From an uncultured Lachnospiraceae bacterium (GTDB lineage Bacteria > Bacillota > Clostridia > Lachnospirales > Lachnospiraceae), in NCBI GenBank assembly GCA_910588885.1, contig CAJUSQ010000003.1, positions 14,859 to 78,858 of the forward strand: DNA of 64,000 nt, written 5' to 3'. Every line of letters starts with the position of its first letter. The stretch's first letter is position 1. Below are positions 8,505 through 17,300 of this stretch, piece by piece. A model generated the notes under the pieces. That model saw only the letters and a program-made list of their open reading frames with translations. It did no database searches and was not told where the DNA came from. Both the position numbers and the translations under genes were made by a program.

Positions 8505-9133
8505 CCTCCGGCCATGGATTTTTCTCCGATATTCACCCGGAATTGGCAGCAATCCGCCAAAGCGGCACTTATTTCATATTTTATCATTGTCACAAGGGGG
8601 CATCGCTACGACCAGCTCTGTTTGAATCAGATTGCACAAAAAGAACATGCCTATATCGGAATGATAGGCAGCAAAAAAAGAGCTGCAGCCGTCAAAGAAG
8701 CCGTTGTCACGGCCGGCTGCAGCCCGGAAGTGATCCGCAAGGTCCACTCTCCCATCGGACTTGATATCGGCGCCAAAAACCCGGAGAAATCCTGGACGCC
8801 CTCTTCTCTCAAAAAGCATCCGAAATGCCCGCCGTACTTGCCACCATTGTGTCCCGCAAAGGCTCTTCGCCCCGGGAAACCGGTACCAAAATGCTGGTTT
8901 GGCCGGACGGCAGCTGTATCGGGACCATCGGCGGCGGATGCATGGAAGCCGGGCTTCTCACCGAAGCCCGCAGGATGCTTTCCGCCAGATCACCCTCCGC
9001 AAAGCTCTGCCCCATTGATCTGACCGGAGCCCAGGCCGAAGAAGACGGTATGATCTGCGGCGGAAAAATCCAAGTACTGCTGGAACTGATCATGCCAAAA
9101 GCCGCCCAATCGGATTCCGCGATACACATCTAA
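8505..9133 (+). pseudogene. Remnant of XdhC/CoxI-type molybdenum cofactor accessory gene
   Basis: Two XdhC pieces lie in different frames. The first (about 8505-8785) carries the XdhC C-terminal Rossmann part, with IIVTRGHRYDQ, YIGMIGSKKR and SPIGLDIGAKNPE. Its beginning needs two compensating frameshifts near 8530-8565 to read smoothly. The second (about 8785-9133) carries the CoxI part, with LATIVSRKGSSPRETGTKML and GTIGGGCMEAG, continuing to a stop at 9133. The join near 8785 looks like a small frame-changing deletion between two Pro-Glu/Glu-Ile segments. In intact relatives XdhC helps load molybdenum cofactor into hydroxylases. Together with the XdhA fragment upstream this marks a lost hydroxylase locus. 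Confidence 0.75.
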
Positions 9134-10077
9134 GCCCCGAGCAGCATACACATCACCGGAATCGTAACCAGGGAACACAGGGTGGAAAACACCACGGCAA
9201 TGGACGCGGCCTTTCCCTGCTCCGGATAGGGGGTGGAAGCCATGGCAACCACCGATGCAATGGGCATCCCCACCGTGATTGTTGCAATTTTCACAAGCTC
9301 ACGGTTGTCCAAAAACAGCCCAAGGGCAAAGTACACCAGAAGCGGCATCAGAATCAGCCGTACCACCGTCACCAGATATACTTTTTTCTCGGAAAAAAGC
9401 TCCTTCAGCGGATAGCCTGCGATACTGCCGCCAATCACTATCATGGACAGGGGCATACAGATATTCCCGATAAAGCTGCAGGTTTCCGACACCATCTCCG
9501 GCAGGGGAATCTTACAGAAATAAATGATCAGGGCCAACACGGATGCGATCACACCGTTATTCAGCACCTGGCGGATCACCCGAATCCGCTCCTTTGGCCG
9601 GATGGGAGCCTCTTCCAGATAGCCGTCTGCCCCGGCATCCTTCCGGATCAGGATCATTCCCAGCGAAAACACCATCAGGTTAAACAGCATATGGAAAATC
9701 GTCGTATAAAAAATCGCGCTTTCCCCAAACAAAGCCGAGACGACCGGGTAACCCATAAATGCATTGTTGGAAAAAATCACCATGCACATATAAGTTCCCC
9801 GCATCCCGGCCGGAATCCCAAACAGGCGGACAATCCCAAAACCCACCAGAGGGAACAGGCAGTAGCACACCACCCCTGCCAGAAACAGCACCAGCACTTC
9901 CCCGCCGTCCCCGTCAATCCCGGCTACCGAACTGATAATCAGAAACGGAAGGACCGCGTTCATAATAATCGCCGACAGCCGCTTACTGGTATGTTCGTCC
10001 AGCATTCCGATTTTATACAGAAAATAACCCAATAAAAGCGCCGCAAACAGCTTGCACATTGTTACTGCAATTGCCAT
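9130..10077 (-). CDS. AEC family transporter (auxin efflux carrier / malate permease type)
   Basis: A 315-residue membrane protein with about ten helices in two five-helix halves. Family features are the N-terminal LLGYFLYKIGMLDEHTSKRLS, the unwound-helix region NNAFMGYPVVSALFG near residue 105, and the C-terminal half with ICMPLSMIVIGGSIA near 215. Clostridial members of this family are thought to move organic acids such as malate, but the substrate cannot be read from the sequence. The ATG at 10077 follows AAGGGG. The stop overlaps the end of the convergent XdhC remnant by four bases. Confidence 0.9.
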   Translation of the reverse strand: MAIAVTMCKLFAALLLGYFLYKIGMLDEHTSKRLSAIIMNAVLPFLIISSVAGIDGDGGEVLVLFLAGVVCYCLFPLVGFGIVRLFGIPAGMRGTYMCMVIFSNNAFMGYPVVSALFGESAIFYTTIFHMLFNLMVFSLGMILIRKDAGADGYLEEAPIRPKERIRVIRQVLNNGVIASVLALIIYFCKIPLPEMVSETCSFIGNICMPLSMIVIGGSIAGYPLKELFSEKKVYLVTVVRLILMPLLVYFALGLFLDNRELVKIATITVGMPIASVVAMASTPYPEQGKAASIAVVFSTLCSLVTIPVMCMLLGA

Positions 10078-10112
10078 AATGACTACCCCTTCTTTCTAAC
10101 AGAACTGTAAAC

Positions 10113-10141
10113 AGTGTAGCACACTTTTCCAGCCCTGTCAC
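10113..10141 (-). promoter_or_regulatory. Predicted promoter of the AEC transporter
   Basis: On the minus strand GTGACA (10136-10141) and TACACT (10113-10118) are 17 bases apart, just beyond the stop of the metallophosphoesterase gene. A transcript would start about 35 bases before the AEC ATG. Confidence 0.4.
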
Positions 10142-11061
10142 GAAAATAATCGCTCCAAAGCCAGGGGGCCTGCCAGTACTTCCCGCTCCACCCGGACATA
10201 TTGATTGCAGTCCGGCGCCTGGCACCATTTTACCAAAACGATTTTTCCCCTTACAATTTCCAAGGCCGTCACACTGTAGGGATGGACGCCGCTTCCGCTG
10301 TTAAAATACCAGCCCTCCTCCCCTTCCCCGGAAAAATAAGGACGATGGGTGTGCCCGGCAATCAGCGCCTGACGGTTCTTTTTGGCCCACTGGGCCATTC
10401 GTTTCTCCACCCGTTCCTTCTTCCGGTAATTCTTGGCCGCACTGGTGGGGTCCTTGACTCCCAGCTGCTCTAAGGGCCGCCACAGATACCGCACCAGGAA
10501 TCTTGTCAGATACCAGAGCCGCTCATTCCATAGATCTCCCTGGTGCCCATGCATAAGCAGGATTCCCGGCCTCCTTCCCTTTTCAGGCGTCTCGGGCGCT
10601 CCTCCCCATTTCCTTCCTCCGCTGCCCTGCAAAACCTCCTCCCGCCAATTCCCTTCCTTTTCCAAATAAACGCTTTCATATACCGGGATATCCGGAAAGC
10701 AGGGCAAAAGCAGCCCTTTTTTCTTTTTCAGATCATGGTTTCCGTACAGCATATACAGCCGCTGTTCGCAGTAAAAGCATTTCAGCAGAGCAAACACTTC
10801 CCCATGCTTTTCCAGGATCTCCGCCATATTCCTGTTTTCCCACAGTTCATCCCCGTCCCCCAGCTCCAGGTAAACAAAGCCCTTATCGTAATATTCCTGC
10901 AGCGCCGCCAGATAAATGGTTTTATTGTGGGCAAAATTGTCGTTCCAGTTGCCGTCTCCCCGATGGCAGTCACTCATCAGGACATAGGACTGATCCCAGC
11001 GGAGAGGGAGGATCTTTGCCTGCTCCAATACCCGGTCGATCCGCTTCTCATACCTCCTCAT
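10138..11061 (-). CDS. Metallophosphoesterase (calcineurin-like)
   Basis: A 307-residue cytoplasmic phosphoesterase with the two-metal site: SDCHRGDG near residue 30 (first metal Asp and His), ELGDGDELWEN near 67, GNHD near 112, MHGHQGD near 172 and AGHTHRP near 235. The general form resembles UDP-2,3-diacylglucosamine hydrolase/LpxH-like and other uncharacterised clostridial enzymes; a lipid A role is unlikely in this organism. The ATG at 11061 is preceded by GGGAGG and overlaps the upstream DUF4474 gene by 14 bases, so the two are translationally coupled. Confidence 0.88.
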   Translation of the reverse strand: MRRYEKRIDRVLEQAKILPLRWDQSYVLMSDCHRGDGNWNDNFAHNKTIYLAALQEYYDKGFVYLELGDGDELWENRNMAEILEKHGEVFALLKCFYCEQRLYMLYGNHDLKKKKGLLLPCFPDIPVYESVYLEKEGNWREEVLQGSGGRKWGGAPETPEKGRRPGILLMHGHQGDLWNERLWYLTRFLVRYLWRPLEQLGVKDPTSAAKNYRKKERVEKRMAQWAKKNRQALIAGHTHRPYFSGEGEEGWYFNSGSGVHPYSVTALEIVRGKIVLVKWCQAPDCNQYVRVEREVLAGPLALERLFS

Positions 11062-11989
11062 GGCGCTCCTCCCCGGACACAAATCTGGATTTCCCCAGCC
11101 GTTCCAGCTTTTGATACAGCTTCGGCATCCGCACCACCAGTACCCGAAGCTTGTCGTAGGTATTGGCGTAGTCCTTTGTCACCCGGCGGTACAGCCGGCA
11201 GTTCCTTTTATTCTCGTACTGCTTCACCGCAGAAAGCAGCCGGGTCCTGGTAAAGGGCTGCTTCGTATGGGGCTTGGAAAAATGAATCCACACCGTATTT
11301 CCCAGCGCATTCAGTTCCTCCCTCTGGTAACCTGCTTCATACAATCCCTTCAAAAAGGCATCCCGCATTTCCGCATCCTTTAACGTGATTTCAATATCCA
11401 TTTCCAGCTCCTTCGGCTTGGAAAATTCCCCCAATACAAATCCCGTCAGCCACCAATGGTACCCCCGCCGATAGTACAGCTGCTTTCCGTTTTTCCATAA
11501 AGCCGTTTTGATCCGGAGCGTATCCTCGTCCTCCACGCATTGATAAATCGGCTCCGGCAGCAGCAATTCTTCTGCCGGATTCCCTTTGGGCAGATAATAA
11601 ATGCCCACCTCCCCGCCGGTGGTAATGCCGTACTGGCCCTTCCAAAATTCGATCATCCACCGTTTCCCGTCATATTCAAAGTAAATCGGTTCACAGTCCA
11701 GAATCATATTCAGAAGCGCCGCCCCTTCGTCGTAAATCCGCCCGTATCCGTATTTCCGCTGCCAGCTGTCGGTCCTGGAATAAAAAATGTCCTGCCGCCC
11801 GTCATAGGCAAAGCCAAAAGGCTCCAGCAGCTCGTTCAGCTTCCGCCGTTTTTCCCGTTCGTTCAGAAGCGGAAGCTGCACCGGTTCCTGCCAGCGCTTT
11901 TGCTTCCTCCGCAGGTCATAAAACCAAATCCCCAACAATACCAGCAATATATAAATCAGCAAAATGAAAACTGCATATTCTAATTTCAT
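11048..11989 (-). CDS. DUF4474 domain membrane-anchored protein
   Basis: A 313-residue protein with one N-terminal membrane helix (about residues 5-25) followed by a basic stretch and a cytoplasmic domain. The segment from FAYDGRQDIFYSRTDSWQRK through CEPIYFEYDGKRWMIEFWKG and YGITTGGEVGIYY is the conserved DUF4474 core, a family of unknown function common in Lachnospiraceae. The C-terminal third (residues 190-313) is rich in basic residues. The ATG at 11989 follows AAGGAGG. The coupled metallophosphoesterase downstream suggests that the two products act together, perhaps at the inner membrane face; this is inference. Confidence 0.85.
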   Translation of the reverse strand: MKLEYAVFILLIYILLVLLGIWFYDLRRKQKRWQEPVQLPLLNEREKRRKLNELLEPFGFAYDGRQDIFYSRTDSWQRKYGYGRIYDEGAALLNMILDCEPIYFEYDGKRWMIEFWKGQYGITTGGEVGIYYLPKGNPAEELLLPEPIYQCVEDEDTLRIKTALWKNGKQLYYRRGYHWWLTGFVLGEFSKPKELEMDIEITLKDAEMRDAFLKGLYEAGYQREELNALGNTVWIHFSKPHTKQPFTRTRLLSAVKQYENKRNCRLYRRVTKDYANTYDKLRVLVVRMPKLYQKLERLGKSRFVSGEERHEEV

Positions 11990-12061
11990 GTAAAGCCTCC
12001 TTCGTGCCTTTTATCATTAGAATATGCAGCTCTTTTGTTTTTGTTAGGTATGCAATGCCCC

Positions 12062-13372
12062 TTATTTCTCCATTTTCCAGAAAGAAGCGCTGTATGGGGG
12101 AAGCTCACTGCCGCCGCCGAAGTCGTGAAGGGCGCCGCTGATCAAATCCACCGCCTGGCCGCATCCGGCATCGAAGTGGGCCACATAAGGCTCGCTGTCC
12201 GCATTGATTGCCACCAACACCCGTTCTCCATCGGTTTTCCGCTCAAAAATACACTGCTTATTGGTCAGCACGACCGAACGGAATTCCCCGTAATTCAGGG
12301 CGGCGCTGTTTTTCTTGGCCTCGGCCAGTTTGGATATCCACTCTGTCAGCTCGTTTTCCAAAGGCTCCTCAAAGCAGGCCCGCAGGGCAGGATCCCCCTG
12401 GCTCTTTTCGGCCTTTGCGCCCCACTCGCTGCCATAATAAACACAGGGAATGCCCGGCATTCCAAAACACATGGCATACAGCAGCGGCAGATGCTTCTCA
12501 TTGGTCAAAATACTGGCAGCCCTTGTTACATCGTGGTTATCCACAAAGGACAAAAGGTGCTTGCCCCGGTAAAGGGTCCAGTTTTCCGGCCCGAACTGCC
12601 GCAGCAGGGAATGGACAATTTCAAACATATTCATACTGTTGAAGCTGGAATACAGCCCTTTATAGCATTCGTAATTGGTGGCGGAATGAAGCATTTCATC
12701 ATTTACCAGCACCTTATAATCCCCATGAAGCATTTCACCCAGCAGGAAAAATTCTTCCTTCAATCCGTCGCAATGGCGGCGCAGCCTGCGGACAAAATCA
12801 TGATCCAGGCAATAAGCCACATCCAGCCGCAGCCCGTCAATGTCAAATTCCTTTACCCAGAAAGAAACCGCCTCCAGGATATGATCCACAACCTGAGGAT
12901 TTTTCAGGTTCAGCTTCACCAAATCATAATTCCCTTCCCAGCCCTCGTACCAAAGCCCGTCATTATAATGGGAATTGCCGTTGAAATCAATATGGAACCA
13001 ATCCCGGTAAGGGGACGCCTCCCTTTTTTCCAGCACATCCTGAAATGCAAAAAATCCTCTTCCCACATGGTTAAACACTCCGTCCAACACCACCCGGATT
13101 CCGGCTTTGTGCAATTTTTCACAAACTTCCTTAAAATCCTCGTTGGTTCCCAGGCGCACGTCAATTTTCCGGTAGTCCCTGGTATTGTACCCATGGGTAT
13201 CCGACTCGAACACCGGGGAAAAATAAATGGCGCTGCAGCCCAGCTTCCCGATATGGTCAATCCAATCCAGTACCTTTAAAATACGGCTCTTCGCCACCCC
13301 GTCGTTTTCAAAGGGCGCCCCGCAAAAGCCCAACGGATAGATCTGATAAAATACACTTTCATTTGCCCACAT
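12062..13372 (-). CDS. GH13 alpha-amylase family enzyme (maltodextrin-type glucosidase)
   Basis: A 436-residue glycoside hydrolase without a signal peptide, so it acts in the cytoplasm on imported alpha-glucans. The family 13 barrel motifs are all visible: DGVFNHVG (region I, near residue 97), DGLRLDVA with the nucleophile Asp (region II, near 180), LLGEML with the acid/base Glu (region III, near 212) and FVDNHD (region IV, near 275). A small C-terminal beta domain follows after residue 355. The length fits the short clostridial cyclomaltodextrinase/neopullulanase-like enzymes that lack the N-terminal domain. The start overlaps the end of the ThrE subunit gene upstream by 14 bases, which suggests one transcript although the functions are unrelated. 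Confidence 0.92.
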   Translation of the reverse strand: MWANESVFYQIYPLGFCGAPFENDGVAKSRILKVLDWIDHIGKLGCSAIYFSPVFESDTHGYNTRDYRKIDVRLGTNEDFKEVCEKLHKAGIRVVLDGVFNHVGRGFFAFQDVLEKREASPYRDWFHIDFNGNSHYNDGLWYEGWEGNYDLVKLNLKNPQVVDHILEAVSFWVKEFDIDGLRLDVAYCLDHDFVRRLRRHCDGLKEEFFLLGEMLHGDYKVLVNDEMLHSATNYECYKGLYSSFNSMNMFEIVHSLLRQFGPENWTLYRGKHLLSFVDNHDVTRAASILTNEKHLPLLYAMCFGMPGIPCVYYGSEWGAKAEKSQGDPALRACFEEPLENELTEWISKLAEAKKNSAALNYGEFRSVVLTNKQCIFERKTDGERVLVAINADSEPYVAHFDAGCGQAVDLISGALHDFGGGSELPPYSASFWKMEK

Positions 13373-13814
13373 GTTTTTCTTTCCTCCCTAATTGATTAAA
13401 CCAGCTCTGAGGGACGGCAAAGCCAAATACAATCCCCAGAACAATCGCCCCGGCCACCTTAAAGGTCTCTATGCCCTTCGCCGTACACAGCGCCAGGTCA
13501 TTCATCAGTAAATAGTACGCCGTATAATAGATCCCGGCTCCCGGAACCAGCGTAAAAATCCCGGTAACCAGAAATATCGTTGCGGGACAGCGGCGGATTG
13601 CCGACAGAACCCGGGCTACCAGGGTCAAAATCAGCGTTGCACCCAAAGATGCAATCGTAACTCCGGCCCCCCATTCCATAAAAATCAGATAGGCCAGCCA
13701 TCCCAATACTCCGTTTAACGCACAGAACATATATTCGTTTTTTGGCGCATGAAAAATAATTACAAAGGCCAAAGTCCCCAACATTGCAGCAATCAGCTGC
13801 CCCGCTATATACAC
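13359..13814 (-). CDS. ThrE_2 subunit of split threonine/serine exporter
   Basis: A 151-residue membrane protein with about five helices, matching the smaller (ThrE_2 / DUF3815) half of the amino-acid exporter. The PATIFLVTGIFTLVPGAGIYYTAYY-type loop near residues 78-100 is its hallmark. In corynebacteria both halves are fused in ThrE; in clostridia they are adjacent genes as here. The partner is the next gene upstream at 13853-14638. It is expected to form a threonine/serine efflux channel with it. Confidence 0.9.
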   Translation of the reverse strand: MYIAGQLIAAMLGTLAFVIIFHAPKNEYMFCALNGVLGWLAYLIFMEWGAGVTIASLGATLILTLVARVLSAIRRCPATIFLVTGIFTLVPGAGIYYTAYYLLMNDLALCTAKGIETFKVAGAIVLGIVFGFAVPQSWFNQLGRKEKHVGK

Positions 13815-13852
13815 GATACATTCCTCCTGTTTCCGTTCTCCTGCAAATAATC

Positions 13853-14638
13853 CTACAGCCCTGCCCAGCCGAACAGCTGGAACACCCGCACAGCGGCGCC
13901 TACCCCAACGGCAATACAGGTGGCTGTCATTAGCGCATCCGCCAGATGGATGCTTCCGGACAGATAATCTCCATTGAACAGTTCCCGAATCGACGTGGTC
14001 AGCGCAACCCCGGGAACCAGAGGGATAATGCCGCCGATAACCGCCTTATCGGCCATGAGCAAAAGCCCTGCTGCCGACAGCCCAAAGCTGATTACCGTCA
14101 CCATTGCGCTTCCTATGATATTAATAATGAACTTTGAAACATTCCCCTTCTCCGCCGCCTGTACAAACATCATCAGCAGCATTCCCAGAAAAAACGCCAC
14201 CACGCATTCCGCTCCTCTGCCCCCGTAAAGATAGCTGAAGGCCGAACTGCCCATGCCCCCGGCCAGAACCTTTTTCACCCAGCCGATGTCATCCTCCTGC
14301 TGACAGGCCCTCAGCCGTTCCCCGGCCTCCTCCACGGTGCAGTTATGGCTGCAGATTTCCCGGGAAAGCTGGTTTACCTGGGCGATCCGGCCCAAATGCA
14401 GGCTTCCCAGGGGGACGTTGCGCACCATGCTTCCTCTGTCCTCCCGGTCTTCATGGATCGTGGCAAAAATACCGTTGGATACCACAAATACATGGTAATC
14501 ATCAATCCCATAAGCTTCCAGGATCCGTTCCACGGTTTCCTGGACACGGTAAATCTCCCCGCCGCTTTTTAACAGTACCTCCCCCATCGCCACTGCCAGC
14601 TTTAAGATTCTCTGGCTTTCTTCCATTCCCACAACCAT
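13853..14638 (-). CDS. ThrE (DUF1212) subunit of split threonine/serine exporter
   Basis: A 261-residue protein with a soluble N-terminal half (residues 1-110, including LLKSGGEIYRVQETVERI and NGIFATI) and a membrane C-terminal half of about five helices containing GGIIPLVPGVALTTSIREL near residue 205. This is the larger ThrE component. ATG at 14638 is preferred to the in-frame TTG at 14644 because GGAG lies nine bases before it. It precedes the ThrE_2 gene by 38 bases. Confidence 0.9.
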   Translation of the reverse strand: MVVGMEESQRILKLAVAMGEVLLKSGGEIYRVQETVERILEAYGIDDYHVFVVSNGIFATIHEDREDRGSMVRNVPLGSLHLGRIAQVNQLSREICSHNCTVEEAGERLRACQQEDDIGWVKKVLAGGMGSSAFSYLYGGRGAECVVAFFLGMLLMMFVQAAEKGNVSKFIINIIGSAMVTVISFGLSAAGLLLMADKAVIGGIIPLVPGVALTTSIRELFNGDYLSGSIHLADALMTATCIAVGVGAAVRVFQLFGWAGL

Positions 14639-14959
14639 TCCCAAATTCTCCTTAAAACAGTAATATCGCTTCGTAACCGTGCCCTTCGTTCCCAGTGTCC
14701 CGTAAACAACAGCACGGTTTCCCCATTTCTAATCTTAACAAGGGCGTTATCCCTTGTCAACTGCTTTCTTTTCCTGTATAATGGATGAGACAAACGTTAC
14801 TGTGAACACCATGGTGTGAACAGCAACAGACAAACCGCCGCGACCTGTTTTTACCCCATACCTGCCAATGGGCGGGACGGAGCACAGGCAGGAGAAAGGC
14901 GCCGTTTTTTCAAACCGTAAGCAATCCTTTCAAAGGATACAGAATAAGGAGGAAATCAC
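14639..14959. other. Divergent region with ahcY leader
   Basis: About 320 bases between thrE (minus) and ahcY (plus). It contains the ahcY promoter (14754-14782) and a leader of about 170 bases with several possible stems: the palindrome ACACCATGGTGT at 14806-14817, CCTGCC pairing with GGCAGG across about 14870-14892, and ATCCTTT-C-AAAGGAT at 14924-14938. A T6 run follows GGCGCCG at about 14898-14910. I do not recognise a known riboswitch class. Confidence 0.45.
14754..14782 (+). promoter_or_regulatory. Predicted sigma-A promoter of ahcY
   Basis: TTGTCA at 14754-14759 and a perfect TATAAT at 14777-14782 are 17 bases apart. The start site would be near 14789, giving a leader of about 170 bases. 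Confidence 0.7.
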
Positions 14960-16207
14960 ATGACAAGCGAAATCAGAGACATTAAGCTGGCAGAATCCGG
15001 CGAACATAAAATCGACTGGGTCAAGAAGAACTGCCCGCTTTTGAGAAGCCTGGAGGAGGAATTTTCCAAGACCCGCCCCTTTGAAGGCATCCGGGTTGCC
15101 CTTTCCATCCATCTGGAAGCAAAAACCGCTTATCTCTGTAAGGTACTGGCTGCCGGAGGTGCCGAGATGTACGTGACCGGAAGCAATCCCCTTTCCACCC
15201 AGGACGACGTTGCAGCCGCTTTGGCCGCAGCCGGGCTCTCCGTATTTGCCTGGTATGATTCCACCCCGGAAGAATACGAACACCACATCAGCCGCGTCCT
15301 GGAGCACGACTGCAACATCATCATCGACGACGGCGGCGACCTGGTGAATACGCTTCACACCAAATTCCCGGAGAAAATCCGGCATGTAATCGGCGGCTGC
15401 GAAGAAACCACCACCGGAATCATCCGTCTGATCGCATTGGCAAACGAAGGCAAGCTGCAGTTCCCCATGGTATTGGTAAACAATGCGGACTGCAAACATT
15501 TGTTCGATAATCGTTACGGCACCGGACAGTCCGTATTTGACGGCATCAACCGCACCACCAACCTGATTGTTGCCGGAAAGAATGTAGTCGTAGCCGGATA
15601 CGGCTGGTGCGGCAAGGGCGTAGCCATGCGGGCCAAGGGCCTGGGCGCCAGGGTTATCGTAACCGAAATCGACCCCATCAAGGCCATTGAGGCCGTAATG
15701 GACGGCTTTGATGTTATGCCCATGAAGGAAGCGGCCAAGGTCGGCGATTTCTTCATCACCGTTACCGGATGCAGCCATGTCATCGACGAAGAGGACTTCC
15801 GCCTGATGAAAAACGGCGCCATCCTCTGCAACGCCGGACATTTCGACGTAGAAATCGACATGAAGCGTCTGCGTGAAATCGCTTTAAACACCATTGACCA
15901 GCGCAAGAACATCATCGGCTATGAGATTTCCGAGGGACAGTGGATTTATGTACTGGCAGAAGGCCGTCTGGTGAATCTGGCCGCCGGAGACGGACATCCC
16001 GCCGAAATCATGGACATGAGCTTCGCGATCCAGGCATTAAGCGCAAAATACCTGGTAGAGCACAAGGATTCCCTGACCGAGAAATTAATTAACGTTCCCC
16101 GGGAAGTGGATCTGGAGGTTGCCAGAAGGAAGCTGTCCTTCCTGGGCAAGCAGATTGACATGCTGACGGATGAACAGGTAGAATATCTCAACTCTTCCTC
16201 TATTTAA
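14960..16207 (+). CDS. ahcY: Adenosylhomocysteinase (S-adenosylhomocysteine hydrolase)
   Basis: A 415-residue NAD-dependent enzyme splitting S-adenosylhomocysteine into adenosine and homocysteine, recycling the product of methyl transfer. Key features are TGSNPLSTQDDV (near residue 67), the substrate/NAD segment GTGQSVFDGINRTTN (near 188) and the Rossmann loop VAGYGWCGKGVAMRAKG (near 213). TGCSHVI and NAGHFDVEIDM follow. As in Thermotoga and archaeal enzymes the C-terminus is short and lacks the terminal Tyr-containing tail of the eukaryotic type. The ATG follows AAGGAGG. It has its own promoter and a long leader. Confidence 0.95.
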   Translation: MTSEIRDIKLAESGEHKIDWVKKNCPLLRSLEEEFSKTRPFEGIRVALSIHLEAKTAYLCKVLAAGGAEMYVTGSNPLSTQDDVAAALAAAGLSVFAWYDSTPEEYEHHISRVLEHDCNIIIDDGGDLVNTLHTKFPEKIRHVIGGCEETTTGIIRLIALANEGKLQFPMVLVNNADCKHLFDNRYGTGQSVFDGINRTTNLIVAGKNVVVAGYGWCGKGVAMRAKGLGARVIVTEIDPIKAIEAVMDGFDVMPMKEAAKVGDFFITVTGCSHVIDEEDFRLMKNGAILCNAGHFDVEIDMKRLREIALNTIDQRKNIIGYEISEGQWIYVLAEGRLVNLAAGDGHPAEIMDMSFAIQALSAKYLVEHKDSLTEKLINVPREVDLEVARRKLSFLGKQIDMLTDEQVEYLNSSSI

Positions 16208-16223
16208 TACCACGACGTAAACC

Positions 16224-16250
16224 CCCGGCCTGCTGCCATCGCAGGCCGGG
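16224..16250 (+). terminator. GC-rich hairpin after ahcY
   Basis: CCCGGCCTGC and GCAGGCCGGG form a perfect 10-bp stem around TGCCATC. The following bases (TGATATTTC) are only weakly T-rich, so this may be a leaky terminator or a transcript-stabilising hairpin before the hydrolase gene. Confidence 0.55.
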
Positions 16251-16277
16251 TGATATTTCACAAGGAATCCGAAGCCT

Positions 16278-17300
16278 ATGAAAAAACTCAAACATCTTTT
16301 CCTTTCTCATAAGAAGCTGTCCCAATCCCTTTTGATTCTTCTGCTGATTCTTTTTTCCATCTATTGGATCATCTGTTATTTTCTGGTCAGCCTTGCCCTG
16401 GTCCCCTCTTTTATGGAAAAAACCGACGTATTCGAAACGGTAACCAATACCAGCATGGAAGCCCTGGTGCAAACGGATGATATCCGGAACAACCGTTCCC
16501 GTTCCATTGATGAAACGAACGAATGGCTGGCCAACGTCTCCGCCGAAAAGCTTTCCGTGACTACAGAAGACGGCTATCGGCTGAAAGCCGTTTCCTTTGC
16601 ACCGGAAGAGGACAGCAGCCGCTGGGTTCTCCTTTTGCATGGCTATACCGGCTGGAAAGAGGAATTGTACCCGATTGCCTGCCAATATGCCAGGCGGGGC
16701 TATCATGTACTGGTTCCGGATATGCGCTGCAGCGGGGAAAGCGAAGGGGATTTTATCGGCATGGGCTGGACCGACCGGTTGGATAACCGGCTGTGGCTTT
16801 CGGAAATCCTTTCCCGGGACGAACATGCGCAAATCGTCATCCACGGCCAGTCCATGGGAGCGGCCTGCGCCCTGATGATGGCCGGGGAGGAGCTTCCGGC
16901 CCAGGTCCGCGCCATTGTCAGCGACTGCGCCTATACCGATGCCTACCGGATGTTTGCCAAGCAGATGGCAGACTGATTCTCCCTGCCCTCCTTTCCGATT
17001 CTGGACAGCATGAATCTAATGCTGCAATTACGGGGCGGTTATGACCTGAAGGAGGCTTCCGCCCTTTCGGCCGTAAAAAAAACCAGCCTCCCCGTACTGA
17101 TCATACACGGGGAGGCTGACGATATGGTTCCGGTATCCATGGCTTATGAGCTGTATGACGCTGCCGCCGGGGAAAAAGAGCTTCTGATTATTCCCGGAGC
17201 AGGCCATGCCCAGGCAATGGACAAAAATCCGCAGCTGTATTACGATACCGTATTCGATTTTTTAGAAAACGCATCCAGCGTTTCTCCGGTCATCCGGTAA
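16278..17300 (+). pseudogene. Alpha/beta hydrolase interrupted by an in-frame TGA
   Basis: Two in-frame pieces make one alpha/beta hydrolase of about 340 residues with an N-terminal membrane anchor (residues 12-38). The first piece contains the oxyanion/nucleophile region HGQSMGAACA (Ser near residue 196) and LLHGYTGWKEE. It ends at TGA 16974-16976 after KQMAD. Reading through, the same frame continues with FSLPSFPI and then VLIIHGEADDMVP and PGAGHAQA, which supply the catalytic Asp and His, to the stop at 17300. Without readthrough the enzyme lacks two of its triad residues. A nonsense mutation (for example from TGG or TTA) is the simplest explanation. The 3' end overlaps the convergent GNAT gene by 61 bases. 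Confidence 0.8.

Noticed and set aside
12035..13279. 414-codon plus-strand open frame
   Set aside because: It is antisense to the GH13 gene, which carries all four family motifs; the plus-strand translation is His/Pro/Gln-rich without domains.
14930..15841. 303-codon minus-strand open frame
   Set aside because: Antisense to ahcY, a clearly real gene.
16974..16976. Selenocysteine codon in the alpha/beta hydrolase
   Set aside because: I see no SECIS-like stem with the expected loop just after the TGA, and the family has no Cys at this place that I know of; a nonsense mutation is simpler.
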